DNA from: Asanoa ishikariensis
GTDB lineage: Bacteria > Actinomycetota > Actinomycetes > Mycobacteriales > Micromonosporaceae
NCBI RefSeq assembly: GCF_900107455.1
Contig: NZ_FNQB01000002.1
Location: 1,364,001 to 1,428,000, forward strand
Direction: 5' to 3'
Length of the DNA stretch: 64,000 nt
Below the pieces are notes generated by a model. The model did not search any database and was not told where the DNA came from. It saw only the letters and a program-made list of their open reading frames with translations. Numbering within the stretch: the stretch's first letter is position 1; every line of letters begins with the position of its first letter. The position numbers were made by a program, and so were the translations under genes. Shown piece after piece: positions 52,222-61,148 of the stretch.

Positions 52222-53684
52222 CTCCGCGACTCGGACTCGACACGCTGCGCCGGCTGCCCGCCGAGAGCCGACCACTGGTGCGGCCGGGGACGGTGCCCGT
52301 CGGCATCGTGCACATCGGGCTCGGCGCTTTCTTCCGCGCCCACCAGGCCGTCTACACCGAGGAGGCCGTGGCCGCCGCCGGCGGCGACTGGGGGATCGTC
52401 GGCGTGGCACCACGCTCGGCCGACGTGGTGGCCGCCCTGAAGGAGCAGGACAACCTCTACAGCGTCACCGAGATGTCCGCGGGAGGCGCCCGGGCCAAGG
52501 TGATCGGTGCCCTGGCCGGCGCCCAGGTGGCCGCCACCGACCCGGAGCGGGTGGTCGCACGGCTGGCCGACCCCGCCGTCCGGGTGGTCACGCTGTGCGT
52601 CACCGAGAAGGGCTACAAGCTCGACCCGGCGACGGGGCAGTTGCTCGACGACCCGGCGTTGACCGCCGACCTGCTCGGCGACGGCTCGCCCACCACCGTT
52701 CCCGGGCTGCTGGTCCGCGGACTGCTCGCTCGGGCCCGGGCCGACGCCGGGCCCATCGCAGTCGTCAGTTGCGACAACTTCTCGGCCAACGGCCGCCGGG
52801 TGCGTGGCATGTTGGCCGCCGCGTACGCCATGGCCGGGCACGACGACGCCTGGCTGCGGGCCAACGTGAGCTGCCCCGGCACGATGGTCGACCGGATCGT
52901 CCCGGCGTCGACGGACGCGACCCGGGCGGCCGCCGCGGCGCTGCTCGGTGTGCGCGACGAGGTGGCGCTGGCCGGCGAGCCGTACCGCCAATGGGTCATC
53001 GAGGACGACTTTCCCGGCGGGCGGCCCGCCTGGGAGTTGGCCGGAGCGGTGCTCACCGACGACGCCGGTCCATGGGAGCGGCTCAAGCTGCGGGCGCTCA
53101 ACGGCGTGCACTCCGGGATGGCCTATCTCGGCGCGCTCGCCGGGCGTGAGACCATCGTGGACGCGTACCGGATGCCGGGTCTGGTCGACGCGATGCGCCG
53201 GTTCGTGGCCGAGGACATCGCGCCCAGCTTCACCCCGCCGGACGGCGTCTCGGTCGTCGACTACGGCGAGCAGTCGCTGGCGCGGTTCGCCAACCCGGCC
53301 ATCGCCCACCGCACCACCCAGGTCGCCATGGACGGCTCGCAGAAGCTGCCACAGCGGGTGCTGGAGACGATCCGCGACCGCCGTGCGGCGGGTGGGGAGC
53401 CGCGCTGGGGAGCGTTGGTGGTGGCGGCCTGGATGCGCTACGCCCGTGGCGTCGCCGACGACGGCCGGCCGCTGCACCTCGACGACCCGCTCGCCGACCG
53501 GATCCGCGCGGCGATCGCCGCCGCCCCGGACAGCCCAGAGGGCCTCGCCGGTGCGCTGTTCGGCCTGACCGAGGTCTTCCCCGCGGAGCTCGCGGCCGAC
53601 GAGACCGTCCGCACGCTGGTGGTCGACTGGTTGACCGAGTTCGACAAACATGGGGTGGAGTCCACTCTGGCCGGTGTGGGATGA
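52218..53684 (+). CDS. Fructuronate/tagaturonate reductase, mannitol dehydrogenase family
   Basis: A 488-residue polyol dehydrogenase family enzyme. The Rossmann turn is GIVHIGLGAFFRAHQA and the catalytic Lys-Asn-His pattern is KLRALNGVHSGMAYLG. Its length and sequence suit UxuB (fructuronate to mannonate) or UxaB (tagaturonate to altronate); sequence alone does not decide. Given six pectate lyases, tagaturonate reduction is the more likely role. ATGA overlaps join it to both neighbours. Confidence 0.9.
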   Translation: MTPRLGLDTLRRLPAESRPLVRPGTVPVGIVHIGLGAFFRAHQAVYTEEAVAAAGGDWGIVGVAPRSADVVAALKEQDNLYSVTEMSAGGARAKVIGALAGAQVAATDPERVVARLADPAVRVVTLCVTEKGYKLDPATGQLLDDPALTADLLGDGSPTTVPGLLVRGLLARARADAGPIAVVSCDNFSANGRRVRGMLAAAYAMAGHDDAWLRANVSCPGTMVDRIVPASTDATRAAAAALLGVRDEVALAGEPYRQWVIEDDFPGGRPAWELAGAVLTDDAGPWERLKLRALNGVHSGMAYLGALAGRETIVDAYRMPGLVDAMRRFVAEDIAPSFTPPDGVSVVDYGEQSLARFANPAIAHRTTQVAMDGSQKLPQRVLETIRDRRAAGGEPRWGALVVAAWMRYARGVADDGRPLHLDDPLADRIRAAIAAAPDSPEGLAGALFGLTEVFPAELAADETVRTLVVDWLTEFDKHGVESTLAGVG

Positions 53685-54817
53685 CCCGAGTCGCGCTCGT
53701 CGGTGCCAACGGCCACGGCCGCTGGCACCGACGCCGGCTGGCGCACCGGCACGACATCACGTTCGTGGGCATCGCCGAGCCGAACCCGGTCGACCCCGAC
53801 CCGCCCGTGCCGCCGGGCACGCCGGTGTTCCCGAACCACCGCGACCTGCTCGCCGCGACCCGGCCCGACGTCGTGGTGATCTGCACGCCGCCGGGCACCC
53901 ACCTGCCGATCGCGCTGGACGCCCTGGCCGCCGGTTGCGACCTGCTGCTGGAGAAACCGCCGCTGCTGTCGCTGGCCGACCACGACCTGCTGTCGGCCGC
54001 GCTGGCCGAGTCCGGTCGGTCCTGCCAGGTGGGCTTCCAGGCGCTCGGCTCGGCCGCGCTCGACGAGTTGCGGGCGGCGATCGCCGCCGGCGCGTTGGGC
54101 ACGGTCACCGGCATCGCCGCGGTGGCCTCCTGGCAGCGCGACGACGCCTACTACGCGCGGTCGCCGTGGGTGGGCCGCCGGGGCGTCGACGGCGCGCTGA
54201 CCAACCCGCTCGCCCACGCGGTGATGCAGGCCCTCGCCGTCGCGCCGGCGACACCAGGACTGCTCGAGGTGGAGCGCTACCGGACCCGGCCGATCGAGAG
54301 TGACGACACGGCCGTGATGAGACTGACTGTCCAGGGTGGGCCGATCGTGGTCGTGGCGGTCACGTTGGCGGGTGAGGAGTTCATCGCCGGCGAGCTCACG
54401 GTCACCGGCACGCGGGGGAGCGCGACGCTGGAGTACCCGACCGACCGTCTGCGGCTGCCCGGCGACGCCGGGCCACGCGAGGTGCCCGGCCGGGTCGACC
54501 TGCTCGACAACCTGCTCGCGCACCGCGCCGACCGGTCCGGCGTGCGGCTGCGGGCAGCACTGTCGGCCACCGCGGGCTTCACCGCGGTGGTCGAGGCACT
54601 CGGCGCGGCGCCCCTGCCGACCGCGCTCGGCGACGACCTCGTCGCCGACATCGGCACCGGACCGGGGCGCATCCGCTCGATCCGCGGCATCAACGCGGTG
54701 CTCCGCCGGGCGGCCGAAGGGCTCGCGCTGCCATCGGAGCTCGGCGTGCCGTGGGCCGGGCCGCCACACACGGAAAACCGAATGCAAACAACGGGGTCAG
54801 TCGCCCACCAGAAATAG
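53681..54817 (+). CDS. Gfo/Idh/MocA family oxidoreductase
   Basis: A 378-residue NAD(P)-dependent oxidoreductase. ALVGANGHGRWHRRRLA is the nucleotide turn and LLLEKPPLLSLADH holds the catalytic Lys. It shares only the family fold with the 48201 gene. It is the last gene of the uronate operon, overlapping its upstream neighbour by four bases. A half-site TGCAAAC lies near its 3' end (54783-54789). Its substrate is unknown, probably a sugar from the same degradation route. Confidence 0.88.
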   Translation: MTRVALVGANGHGRWHRRRLAHRHDITFVGIAEPNPVDPDPPVPPGTPVFPNHRDLLAATRPDVVVICTPPGTHLPIALDALAAGCDLLLEKPPLLSLADHDLLSAALAESGRSCQVGFQALGSAALDELRAAIAAGALGTVTGIAAVASWQRDDAYYARSPWVGRRGVDGALTNPLAHAVMQALAVAPATPGLLEVERYRTRPIESDDTAVMRLTVQGGPIVVVAVTLAGEEFIAGELTVTGTRGSATLEYPTDRLRLPGDAGPREVPGRVDLLDNLLAHRADRSGVRLRAALSATAGFTAVVEALGAAPLPTALGDDLVADIGTGPGRIRSIRGINAVLRRAAEGLALPSELGVPWAGPPHTENRMQTTGSVAHQK

Positions 54818-54906
54818 GGCTAATAGGTAGCCTACTCGACCGTTCCGACGGCCGAGCCATTCGTTATTGCCGCCTTTCTCTGCAACATAACTGCACATCG
54901 ATGGCA

Positions 54907-54936
54907 TTGACACTCATAACAATCAATACCTATCTT
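54907..54936 (+). promoter_or_regulatory. Predicted strong promoter of the pectate lyase array
   Basis: TTGACA (54907-54912), a perfect -35, and TATCTT (54931-54936) after 18 bases form the best sigma-70-like promoter in the window. It lies in an unusually AT-rich stretch. Transcription should start near 54943, about 30 bases before the first lyase ATG. Confidence 0.65.
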
Positions 54937-54949
54937 TCAGAATAGGTAT
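54926..54949. promoter_or_regulatory. Operator-like dyad over the lyase promoter
   Basis: ATACCTAT (54926-54933) and ATAGGTAT (54942-54949) are perfect inverted arms eight bases apart, 16 bases centre to centre. They cover the -10 and start site, as a repressor site would. The sequence is unlike the LacI palindromes at 48038 and 48167. Confidence 0.6.
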
Positions 54950-54973
54950 CCGGATTGTGATCGGAGTGTCTCA

Positions 54974-56281
54974 ATGCGATTTCGAGGTCTCGCCGCCAGT
55001 GTGGCCGGCGTGCTTGTCATCGCCGTCGCGGCACCCGCCGCGGCGGCATCACCGCCGCTGAGCGAGCGGCTGGCCAGGCAGGTTCTGTCCGCCGGCGACG
55101 GTTGGGCGGCCGAGGGCGCCGGCACCACCGGCGGCGCCGCCGCCGCACCGGAAAACGTATTCCAGGTCGACACGCGCGACGAGCTCGCCGCCGCCGTAGC
55201 GGGCACCGCACCGGCGATCGTCATCGTCCGCGGCACCATCCGCGGAAACGCCGACCCGGCCGGCGCCGCGGTTTCCTGCGCACAGTTCGCGGACCCGGCG
55301 TACACGCTGGACGCGTTTCTGAGTGCCTATGACCCGGCGGTCTGGGGCCGGGTCGCGCCGAGCGGTCCGCTGGAGGAGGCGCGGGCGCGCTCGGCCGCCA
55401 ACCAGAGCGCCCGGGTGCGGGTCAACGTCGGCTCCAACAAGACCATCGTCGGGCTGGGCGGTGCCCGGCTCAACGGCGTCTTCCTCCGGCTCGACGGCAG
55501 CTCCAACGTGATCATCCGGAACCTCACGCACGAAGACAGCCGCGACTGCTTCCCCGTCTGGTCGCCGACCGACGGCGCGACCGGCAACTGGAACGCGGCG
55601 TACGACAACATCTGGGTCCGGAACTCGAACCACATCTGGGTCGACCACAACACGTTCACCGACGCCGACAACCCGGACTCGGCGCAGCCGCTGCACTTCG
55701 GGCGGCCATACCAGGTGCACGACGGGCAGGTCGACATCACCAACGGCAGCAACTACGTGACGGTGTCCTACAACCGGTTCACCAACCACGACAAGACGAT
55801 GCTGATCGGCTCGACCAACACACCGGGTGCCGACGTCGGTGCGCTCAAGGTGACCGTGCACCACAACGAGTTCGAGGGCAGCGTCCAGCGCGCGCCGCGG
55901 GTGCGGTTCGGCCAGGTCGACGTCTACAACAACCTCTACCGGGTGCCGGTCGACGACCCGTACGAGTACAGCTTTGGCGTCGGCGTGCAGTCCGCCATCT
56001 ACGCGGAGAACAACTACGTCGCGTTCGGCGCGGACGTGCCGCCGGACTCGTTCGTCTTCGACTGGGGCGGCACGGTGCTGACCGAGAAGGGCACCTGGGC
56101 GCGGTCCGGCCGGTCGCTGCCCCGACCCGTCAACCTGCTCGCCGCCTACAACGCGACCCACGACCCTGACATCGCGCCGGACGCCGGCTGGACGCCCAGC
56201 CTGCGTGCCGGTCACGTGCTGCCCGCACCGGCCGCCGCGCTCGTGGTCGAGCTGTGCGCGGGAGCGGGGAGGATCCGATGA
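54974..56281 (+). CDS. Secreted pectate lyase, PL1, catalytic domain only
   Basis: A 435-residue extracellular lyase that cleaves polygalacturonate by calcium-dependent beta-elimination. Signal peptide 1-25 (cleavage after PAAAA). The parallel beta-helix has SNVIIRNLTHEDSRDC, NHIWVDHNTFTDADN and the catalytic Arg in SVQRAPRVRFGQVDVYNNLY. It lacks the extra N-terminal domain of the other five lyases and is the most divergent. CGGAG precedes the ATG. It opens the lyase array. Confidence 0.93.
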   Translation: MRFRGLAASVAGVLVIAVAAPAAAASPPLSERLARQVLSAGDGWAAEGAGTTGGAAAAPENVFQVDTRDELAAAVAGTAPAIVIVRGTIRGNADPAGAAVSCAQFADPAYTLDAFLSAYDPAVWGRVAPSGPLEEARARSAANQSARVRVNVGSNKTIVGLGGARLNGVFLRLDGSSNVIIRNLTHEDSRDCFPVWSPTDGATGNWNAAYDNIWVRNSNHIWVDHNTFTDADNPDSAQPLHFGRPYQVHDGQVDITNGSNYVTVSYNRFTNHDKTMLIGSTNTPGADVGALKVTVHHNEFEGSVQRAPRVRFGQVDVYNNLYRVPVDDPYEYSFGVGVQSAIYAENNYVAFGADVPPDSFVFDWGGTVLTEKGTWARSGRSLPRPVNLLAAYNATHDPDIAPDAGWTPSLRAGHVLPAPAAALVVELCAGAGRIR

Positions 56282-57831
56282 GACGACGCCTGACCGTCCT
56301 CGCCGCGGCGGCCGTGCTGGCCCTGCCGCTCAGTGTGGTCGGCATGAACCTGGCCCACGCCGAGACCTTGTTCGGCGACACCTTCGACGACGGCAACGCC
56401 GACGGCTGGTCGAAGTCGGGCGGGAGCTGGTCGGTGGTGGGCGGCGCCTACCGCCAGTCGAGCACCGGCGCCAACGCGAAGGCGGTCGCCGGCAGCACGT
56501 CCTGGACGGACTACACGGTCAGCGCGCGGGTCACGCCGACCGCGTTCGGTGCCAGCGGGCGGTCAGTCGGCGTGGCCGCCCGCGTCCAGACCTCCACCAA
56601 CTACTACGCCCTGGTGCTCACCGGCGGTGGGTCGGCGCAGCTCCAGCGGGTCTCCGGCGGCGGGATCACCGCGCTGGGCACGGCCGTGGTCGGCGTGACC
56701 CCAGGGACGACGTACACCTTGAGCCTGCGGGTCGCCGGTGGCGCGCTGAGTGGCTCGGTGAACGGTGCGACCGTGGTCAGCGCGACGGACAGCACCTTCG
56801 GCTCCGGCCGGATCGGCCTGGTCGCCTCCTACGCCAGTGTGAGCTTCGACAACGTGTCGGTCGACACCGGCGCCGGACCGGACCCTGACCCGACCACGCC
56901 GCCGCCGACCGACCCGCCGCCCGCCGGCACCTGCCGGGTCAGCGGCACCGCGAGCGGCTTCGCCACGGGGACCACCGGTGGCGCCGGCGGGCCGACGGTC
57001 GCGGTCGACACGGCGGCCGACCTACTCGCCGCGATCGCCCGGTCCGGGCCGGTCACCATCTGTGTGAGCGGCACGATCACGCTGCCGGCCGGCATGTACG
57101 ACGTGGCCAGCGACAAATCCGTCGTCGGGGTGGGCAGCACCGCGGGCATCACGGGTGGCGGCCTCAACATCGGCGGGCCGGTCTCCGACGTCACCTCGCC
57201 GCCGGCCGACGCCGTGCACAACGTCATCATCCAGAACCTGTCGTTCCGCAACGCCAGCGACGACTCGATCAACGTGCAGATGTTCGCGCACCACATCTGG
57301 ATCGACCACAACGACCTGGCGCAGGGGTACGACGGGCTGATCGACATCAAGCGTGGATCGTCCTATGTGACCGTGTCGTGGAACCACACCCACCACCACA
57401 CGAAGAACATGCTGCTGGGGCACGACGACGCCAACGGCGCGCAGGACGTGGGCCGGCTGAAGGTCAGCTACCACCACAACTGGTTCGACGCGACGCCGCA
57501 GCGCAACCCGCGAGCGCGGTTCGGCGAGCCGGTGCACGTCTACAACAACTACTTCTTCTACAACACCGACACCGGGGTGGCGTGCCAGGCCGACGCCGGC
57601 TGTGTGGTGGAGGCCAACTACTTCGAGAACGTCGAGGAGCCGGTGACCAACACGTACGCCGGCCCGCGTGGGCGCTGTGTCGCGCGCGGCAACGTCTTCG
57701 CCGGCGAGTCCGGCGCGGCGGACTGCTCCGGCAGCGTGCAGGAGCCCAGCGCGTACTACGCGTACACCCTCGATGACGCTTCGGCGGTCAAAGCGCTCGT
57801 GACCGCCGGGGCCGGGGTCGGCAAGGTCTGA
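56278..57831 (+). CDS. Secreted pectate lyase, N-terminal jelly-roll-like domain plus PL1 (lyase B)
   Basis: A 517-residue enzyme. Signal peptide 1-28 (MNLAHA end); residues about 30-200 form a beta-rich, concanavalin-like domain (FGDTFDDGNADGWSKSGGSW) of probable carbohydrate-binding role; a Pro/Asp/Thr linker 203-225; PL1 domain to the end with HHIWIDHNDLAQGYDG, IKRGSSYVTVSW, and catalytic QRNPRARFGEPVHVYNNYF. Its ATG overlaps the previous stop by four bases with GGGGAGG before it. Its catalytic domain is closest to that of lyase C, its N domain to that of lyase E. Confidence 0.93.
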   Translation: MRRRLTVLAAAAVLALPLSVVGMNLAHAETLFGDTFDDGNADGWSKSGGSWSVVGGAYRQSSTGANAKAVAGSTSWTDYTVSARVTPTAFGASGRSVGVAARVQTSTNYYALVLTGGGSAQLQRVSGGGITALGTAVVGVTPGTTYTLSLRVAGGALSGSVNGATVVSATDSTFGSGRIGLVASYASVSFDNVSVDTGAGPDPDPTTPPPTDPPPAGTCRVSGTASGFATGTTGGAGGPTVAVDTAADLLAAIARSGPVTICVSGTITLPAGMYDVASDKSVVGVGSTAGITGGGLNIGGPVSDVTSPPADAVHNVIIQNLSFRNASDDSINVQMFAHHIWIDHNDLAQGYDGLIDIKRGSSYVTVSWNHTHHHTKNMLLGHDDANGAQDVGRLKVSYHHNWFDATPQRNPRARFGEPVHVYNNYFFYNTDTGVACQADAGCVVEANYFENVEEPVTNTYAGPRGRCVARGNVFAGESGAADCSGSVQEPSAYYAYTLDDASAVKALVTAGAGVGKV

Positions 57832-57843
57832 TCCCGGCAACGG

Positions 57844-57880
57844 GGTGCGGGAGGCGTTCTCAGCCCGGGTCTCCCGCACC
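57844..57880 (+). terminator. Hairpin between lyases B and C
   Basis: GGTGCGGGAG (57844-57853) pairs with CTCCCGCACC (57871-57880), 10 bp perfect with a 17-base loop. No T-run follows. It may partially end transcription or stabilise the upstream message. A second small dyad, GATCGA-N6-TCGATC, is at 57887-57904. Confidence 0.5.
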
Positions 57881-57916
57881 TTCAGAGATCGACAAGTATC
57901 GATCAAAGGAGGATCC

Positions 57917-59524
57917 GTGTCACCCCCCAACTCAGCCTGGCGATCACGTCGTCGCGGCCTGCTGCTGGCCCTCGGGGCCGCAGTCGCCGCCGCGGCGCTG
58001 GTCCTCGGCATGACCAGCGGAGCCAGCGCGGCCACGCTGTTCTCCGACGACTTCGAGGACGGCAACTCGTCCGGGTGGACGACGAACGGGGGAAGCTGGT
58101 CGGTCACCGCCGACGGCTCCCGCGTGCTCCGCCAAAGCAGCACCAGCAGCGACGCCCGGGCTCTCGCGGGCACGGCGAGCTGGACCGACTACGCCGTGCA
58201 GGCCCGGGTGAGACCGGTGGCCTTCAACGGCAGCAACCGCTTCGTCGCGGTGCTCGCCCGGGTGCAGAGCAGCACCAGCTACTACTACCTGGCCCTGCGG
58301 TCCAACAACACCGTCGAGCTCAAGAAGCTCGTCGGTGGATCGTCGACCACATTGGACACCGCCTCCGTCGGCGTGAGCGCGGGCTCCTTCTACACGTTGC
58401 GGCTGGAGGTCGCCGGCTCGACATTGCGCGGTTACGTCAACGGCGCTCTGCTCGCCGAGGCCAGCGACAGCCAGTGGAGCAGCGGGCGGGTCGGCGTGGC
58501 CACGTTCTACACCAGCGCCAGCTTCGACGACGTGGCGGTGACCACGGGTGGTGGCACGGAGCCGACGCCTACGCCGACGGCGACGCCCACGACCGAGCCC
58601 ACCAACCCGCCGCAGCCCAACGCCGCCGACGGTTGGGCCTCCGTGAACGCCTGGGGCCAGAACGGCACCAGTGGCGGCGCGGGCGGTCCCACCGTGACCG
58701 TCACCAGCGCGTCGGCGTTCCTGTCGGCGATCGCGCAGTCCGGTCCGCGGGTCATCCAGGTGCAGGGGATGCTCACGCTGCCCGGTCCGATGCACGACGT
58801 GACCTCCGACAAGACGATCGTCGGGCTCGGCTCGGGATCCGGCCTCACCGGCGGTGGCCTGAACATCGGCCTGCCCATCGACGACGACATCACGGCACCG
58901 CCGACCGATGCGGTGCACAACGTCATCGTCCGGAACCTGAACTTCCGGGGCTGGCCCGACGACGCCATCAACGTGCAGATGTTCAGCCACCACGTGTGGA
59001 TCGACCACAACACGTGGACGACCGGCACGGACGGCGGCGTCGACATCAAGCGTGGCTCGTCCTACGTCACCGTGTCCTACAACCACGCCGACGGCACCGA
59101 CAAGAACATGCTGCTCGGTCACGACGACGAGAACAGCGCGCAGGACATCGGCCGGCTGAAGGTGAGCTACCACCACAACTGGTTCGACGACACCAACCAG
59201 CGCAACCCGCGCGTCCGGTTCGGTGACCAGGTGCACGTCTACAACAACTACTACAACGACACCGGCAACTACGGCGTCGCGTCGACGGAGAACGCCGGCG
59301 TGATCGTCGAGGGCAACGCCTTCGTGAACGTCGACGACCCATTCCACCTCGGCGAGGCCTCGTCAGGTCCCGGTCGGATCGTGGCCCGGAACAACTGCTT
59401 CACCAACTCGGGTACGGGCGAAGCCGGCGGCAGTGTGTCCGCCGTGCCGTACTCGTACACCCTGCTGCCCTGCGCCCAGGTGCAGTCGACCGTGTCCGCG
59501 CAAGCCGGCGCCGGCCGGATCTGA
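57917..59524 (+). CDS. Secreted pectate lyase, jelly-roll-like domain plus PL1 (lyase C)
   Basis: A 535-residue enzyme from a GTG preceded by AAAGGAGG. Signal peptide 1-39 ends GASA; N domain about 40-205 (TLFSDDFEDGNSSGWTTNGG); Pro/Thr linker; PL1 domain with SHHVWIDHNTWTTGTDGG, IKRGSSYVTVSYN and QRNPRVRFGDQVHVYNNYY. The first 39 residues include a twin-Arg-like RSRRRG but lack a full Tat motif, so Sec export is likelier. The N domain closely matches that of lyase F (GSNRFVAVLARVQS, LALRSNNTVELKKL). Confidence 0.93.
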   Translation: MSPPNSAWRSRRRGLLLALGAAVAAAALVLGMTSGASAATLFSDDFEDGNSSGWTTNGGSWSVTADGSRVLRQSSTSSDARALAGTASWTDYAVQARVRPVAFNGSNRFVAVLARVQSSTSYYYLALRSNNTVELKKLVGGSSTTLDTASVGVSAGSFYTLRLEVAGSTLRGYVNGALLAEASDSQWSSGRVGVATFYTSASFDDVAVTTGGGTEPTPTPTATPTTEPTNPPQPNAADGWASVNAWGQNGTSGGAGGPTVTVTSASAFLSAIAQSGPRVIQVQGMLTLPGPMHDVTSDKTIVGLGSGSGLTGGGLNIGLPIDDDITAPPTDAVHNVIVRNLNFRGWPDDAINVQMFSHHVWIDHNTWTTGTDGGVDIKRGSSYVTVSYNHADGTDKNMLLGHDDENSAQDIGRLKVSYHHNWFDDTNQRNPRVRFGDQVHVYNNYYNDTGNYGVASTENAGVIVEGNAFVNVDDPFHLGEASSGPGRIVARNNCFTNSGTGEAGGSVSAVPYSYTLLPCAQVQSTVSAQAGAGRI

Positions 59525-59534
59525 GGAGGAACTC

Positions 59535-61082
59535 ATGAGCAGAACGGCACGCCGGGGCTTGCTCGCGGTCGTCGCGGGCGCCCTCGCCGCAATCGTGGTC
59601 GCGTTCGGGTTGGGCGGTGTCGCGCAGGCGGCGACGCTCTTCTCGGACGACTTCAACGACAGCTCCGCCGACGGCTGGTCGAAGTCCGGCGGCGACTGGT
59701 CGGTGGTCAGCGACGGATCGCCGACGTTCACCCAGTCGAAGACCGACAGCGAGCTGGCCCGCCAGTTCGCCGGGTCGACGAGTTGGACGGCGTACTCGGT
59801 GCAGGCCCGGGTCAAGCCGCTGGCGTTCAGCGGCAGCAACCGGTTCGTGGCCCTGGCCTCCCGCTCGTCGTCGGCCACCAAGATGTACCGGCTGGCCCTG
59901 ACCAACGCCAACCGCGCCGAGCTTCAGGCGGTCGACGGCTCGTCGGTCACGGTGATCGGCTCGGCGTCGCTGACCGTGTCGACCGGCACCTGGTACACCC
60001 TGCGGATCGACGCCAACGGCAGCACGATTTCGGGCTTCGTCAACGGCACCCGGATCGCCTCGGGCAGCAACAGCGCGCACAGCGCCGGCCGGGTCGGCCT
60101 GGTGACCGTGTTCGCGTCCGCGCGCTTCGACGACGTGGTGGTCAGCACGGACGGCTCGGTGCCGCCCACCGGCAACCCGACGAACCCTCCTACGAGCAAT
60201 CCGCCCACCACCGGGCCGACTACCCCGCCACAGACCGGGCTGGTCGGTTGGGCCACCCAGGGCGGCGGCACGAACGGTGGCGGCAGCGCGTCCGCGACCA
60301 CGGTGACGAGCTCGTCGGCCCTGTCCAGTGCGGTGTCCGGGTCGACGGCCCGGGTCGTCCGGGTCTCGGGCACGATCTCGTGCTCGGGGATGATCTCGGT
60401 CGGGTCGAACAAGACGATCCTCGGCAACTCGGGTGCGACGATCGCCGGCTGCGGGCTCAACGTGTCCAACGCCAGCAACGTGATCATCCGCAACATCTCG
60501 TTCCGGGACTGGGACGACGACGCGATCAACGTCCAGTACTCGACCCGGGTGTGGGTGGACCACAACAGCTTCACCAACGGGTACGACGGCGCGGTGGACG
60601 TCAAGCGTGCGTCGGACTACGTGACCATCTCCTGGAACCGGGTGTACGGCCACGACAAGTCCATGCTGCTCGGACACAGCGACGACAACGCCGGTGAGGA
60701 TGTCGGGCACCTGCGGGTGACCTATCACCACAACTGGTTCGACGGTTCCGGCACGCGGCACCCGCGGGTGCGGTTCGGCAACCCGGTGCACGTCTACAAC
60801 AACTACTACAACGGCAACGAGTACGGCGTCGCGTCCACGATGGACGCTGGCGTGCTGGTCGAGGGCAACTACTTCGAGAACGTCGACGAGCCGACCCTGG
60901 TCGGGTACGCGGACTCGGACCCGGGCGACCTCGTGCAGCGCAACAACGTGTTCGTCGGCTCCGGCTCGCCGCAGAGCGCTGGCAGCACGAACAGCATTCC
61001 GTACTCGTACCAGCTCGACAACGCCAGCGGCGTCAAGTCGAGCGTGACCTCGGGCGCCGGCGCCGGCCGGATCTCCGTCTGA
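59535..61082 (+). CDS. Secreted pectate lyase, jelly-roll-like domain plus PL1 (lyase D)
   Basis: A 515-residue enzyme. Signal peptide 1-32 (ending VAQA); N domain about 33-200 (TLFSDDFNDSSADGWSKSGG), the most divergent of the five; Asn/Pro/Thr linker to about 235; PL1 domain with SNVIIRNISFRDWDDDAINV, TRVWVDHNSFTNGYDG and catalytic GTRHPRVRFGNPVHVYNNYY. GAGGAGG is before the ATG, ten bases after lyase C. Shorter pre-helix region than B or C. A clear terminator follows. Confidence 0.93.
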   Translation: MSRTARRGLLAVVAGALAAIVVAFGLGGVAQAATLFSDDFNDSSADGWSKSGGDWSVVSDGSPTFTQSKTDSELARQFAGSTSWTAYSVQARVKPLAFSGSNRFVALASRSSSATKMYRLALTNANRAELQAVDGSSVTVIGSASLTVSTGTWYTLRIDANGSTISGFVNGTRIASGSNSAHSAGRVGLVTVFASARFDDVVVSTDGSVPPTGNPTNPPTSNPPTTGPTTPPQTGLVGWATQGGGTNGGGSASATTVTSSSALSSAVSGSTARVVRVSGTISCSGMISVGSNKTILGNSGATIAGCGLNVSNASNVIIRNISFRDWDDDAINVQYSTRVWVDHNSFTNGYDGAVDVKRASDYVTISWNRVYGHDKSMLLGHSDDNAGEDVGHLRVTYHHNWFDGSGTRHPRVRFGNPVHVYNNYYNGNEYGVASTMDAGVLVEGNYFENVDEPTLVGYADSDPGDLVQRNNVFVGSGSPQSAGSTNSIPYSYQLDNASGVKSSVTSGAGAGRISV

Positions 61083-61091
61083 CCGAACCAG

Positions 61092-61129
61092 GTGCCGGGG
61101 TGGCTTACGCACGGGCCACCCCGGCACCG
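61092..61129 (+). terminator. Terminator-like hairpin between lyases D and E
   Basis: Perfect 14-bp arms (61092-61105 and 61116-61129) with a ten-base loop are followed by GCCTTTCTT. This is a plausible intrinsic terminator within the array, so lyases E and F may depend on read-through or on their own promoter. Confidence 0.65.
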
Positions 61130-61148
61130 CCTTTCTTGGGGAGGAAGC

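Noticed and set aside
59400-61127. 575-codon minus-strand frame opposite lyase D
   Set aside because: Antisense shadow of a lyase with all PL1 motifs.
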